In this document: positions 5,251-5,289 of the stretch, one piece after another
How positions within the stretch are numbered: the first letter of the stretch is position 1
How the letters are laid out: each line of letters begins with the position of its first letter
NCBI GenBank assembly: GCA_002404345.1
Contig: DHJN01000212.1
Location: 13,040 to 18,328 of the forward strand
Source of the DNA: Actinobacteria bacterium UBA4719
GTDB taxonomy: Bacteria; Actinomycetota; Actinomycetes; Actinomycetales; Dermatophilaceae
DNA: 5,289 nt
Direction of reading: 5' to 3'
The notes under the pieces: generated by a model
The model's input: only the letters and a program-made list of their open reading frames with translations
The model's database searches: none
What the model was told of the DNA's origin: nothing
Program-made: the position numbers and the translations under genes

Positions 5251-5289
5251 GAGAACACCGTATGCCGTGTTGTCTGTGTTGTCTGTGTT
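5251..5289 (-). promoter_or_regulatory. Putative leaderless promoter of the GH15-MDMPI operon
   Basis: On the minus strand TACGGT (5262 to 5257) fits TAnnnT and is followed by exactly six bases before the ATG at 5250. This is the same geometry as the promoter before the CGNR gene. No Shine-Dalgarno sequence is present, consistent with a leaderless message. The -35 region falls within a 9-bp tandem repeat and has no good consensus match, so strength or activator dependence cannot be judged. Confidence 0.5.
5267..5289. repeat. 9-bp tandem repeat at the right window edge
   Basis: GTGTTGTCT occurs at 5267-5275 and 5276-5284, with a partial third copy (GTGTT) cut by the window end. It overlaps the presumed -35 region of the GH15 promoter. 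True copy number is unknown. Confidence 0.75.

Overview
The window is GC-rich throughout. Together with a mycothiol-dependent-type enzyme, an ABATE/CGNR regulator and leaderless-looking promoters, this points to a chromosome of a high-GC actinobacterium (Actinomycetota); the genus cannot be named from sequence reading alone. No rRNA, tRNA, CRISPR array, transposase or phage gene was seen.

Layout from left to right. (1) At 1-38 there is a 19-bp tandem repeat, then a probable leaderless promoter and a small ABATE/CGNR zinc-finger regulator (112-630, +). (2) Converging on it with a 10-bp gap is a GloB-like MBL-fold hydrolase (641-1303, -). (3) The region between the hydrolase and the next rightward genes holds two near-identical 18-bp palindromes in opposite orientation (1375-1392 and 1404-1421), a strong candidate for a paired operator. 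(4) Rightward from it lie the remains of a two-component system. The histidine kinase relic (1546-1993) has an internal deletion, an in-frame stop and a frameshift. The overlapping NarL/LuxR-type response regulator (1987-2638) has an intact receiver domain, but two single-base deletions break its DNA-binding domain. (5) The gap after it holds a six-copy 9-bp minisatellite (2642-2695) and a 24-bp duplication (2704-2751). (6) On the minus strand is a two-gene operon read right to left: a GH15 glucoamylase/trehalase-like enzyme (3439-5250), then a MDMPI/DinB-type mycothiol-dependent enzyme (2732-3439), with stop and start overlapping by one base (TGATG). The GH15 gene also has a TAnnnT box placed for leaderless transcription, and a 9-bp tandem repeat at the right window edge.

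How the parts relate. The GH15/MDMPI pair is clearly co-transcribed and translationally coupled. The hydrolase and the broken two-component system diverge from a shared control region. The two-component pair looks decayed as a unit, while the palindromes upstream remain nearly perfect, which suggests they serve the hydrolase or a regulator encoded elsewhere. I found no convincing undescribed multi-gene system; the most interesting items are the paired operator, the detailed decay of the two-component system and the repeats at gene boundaries.
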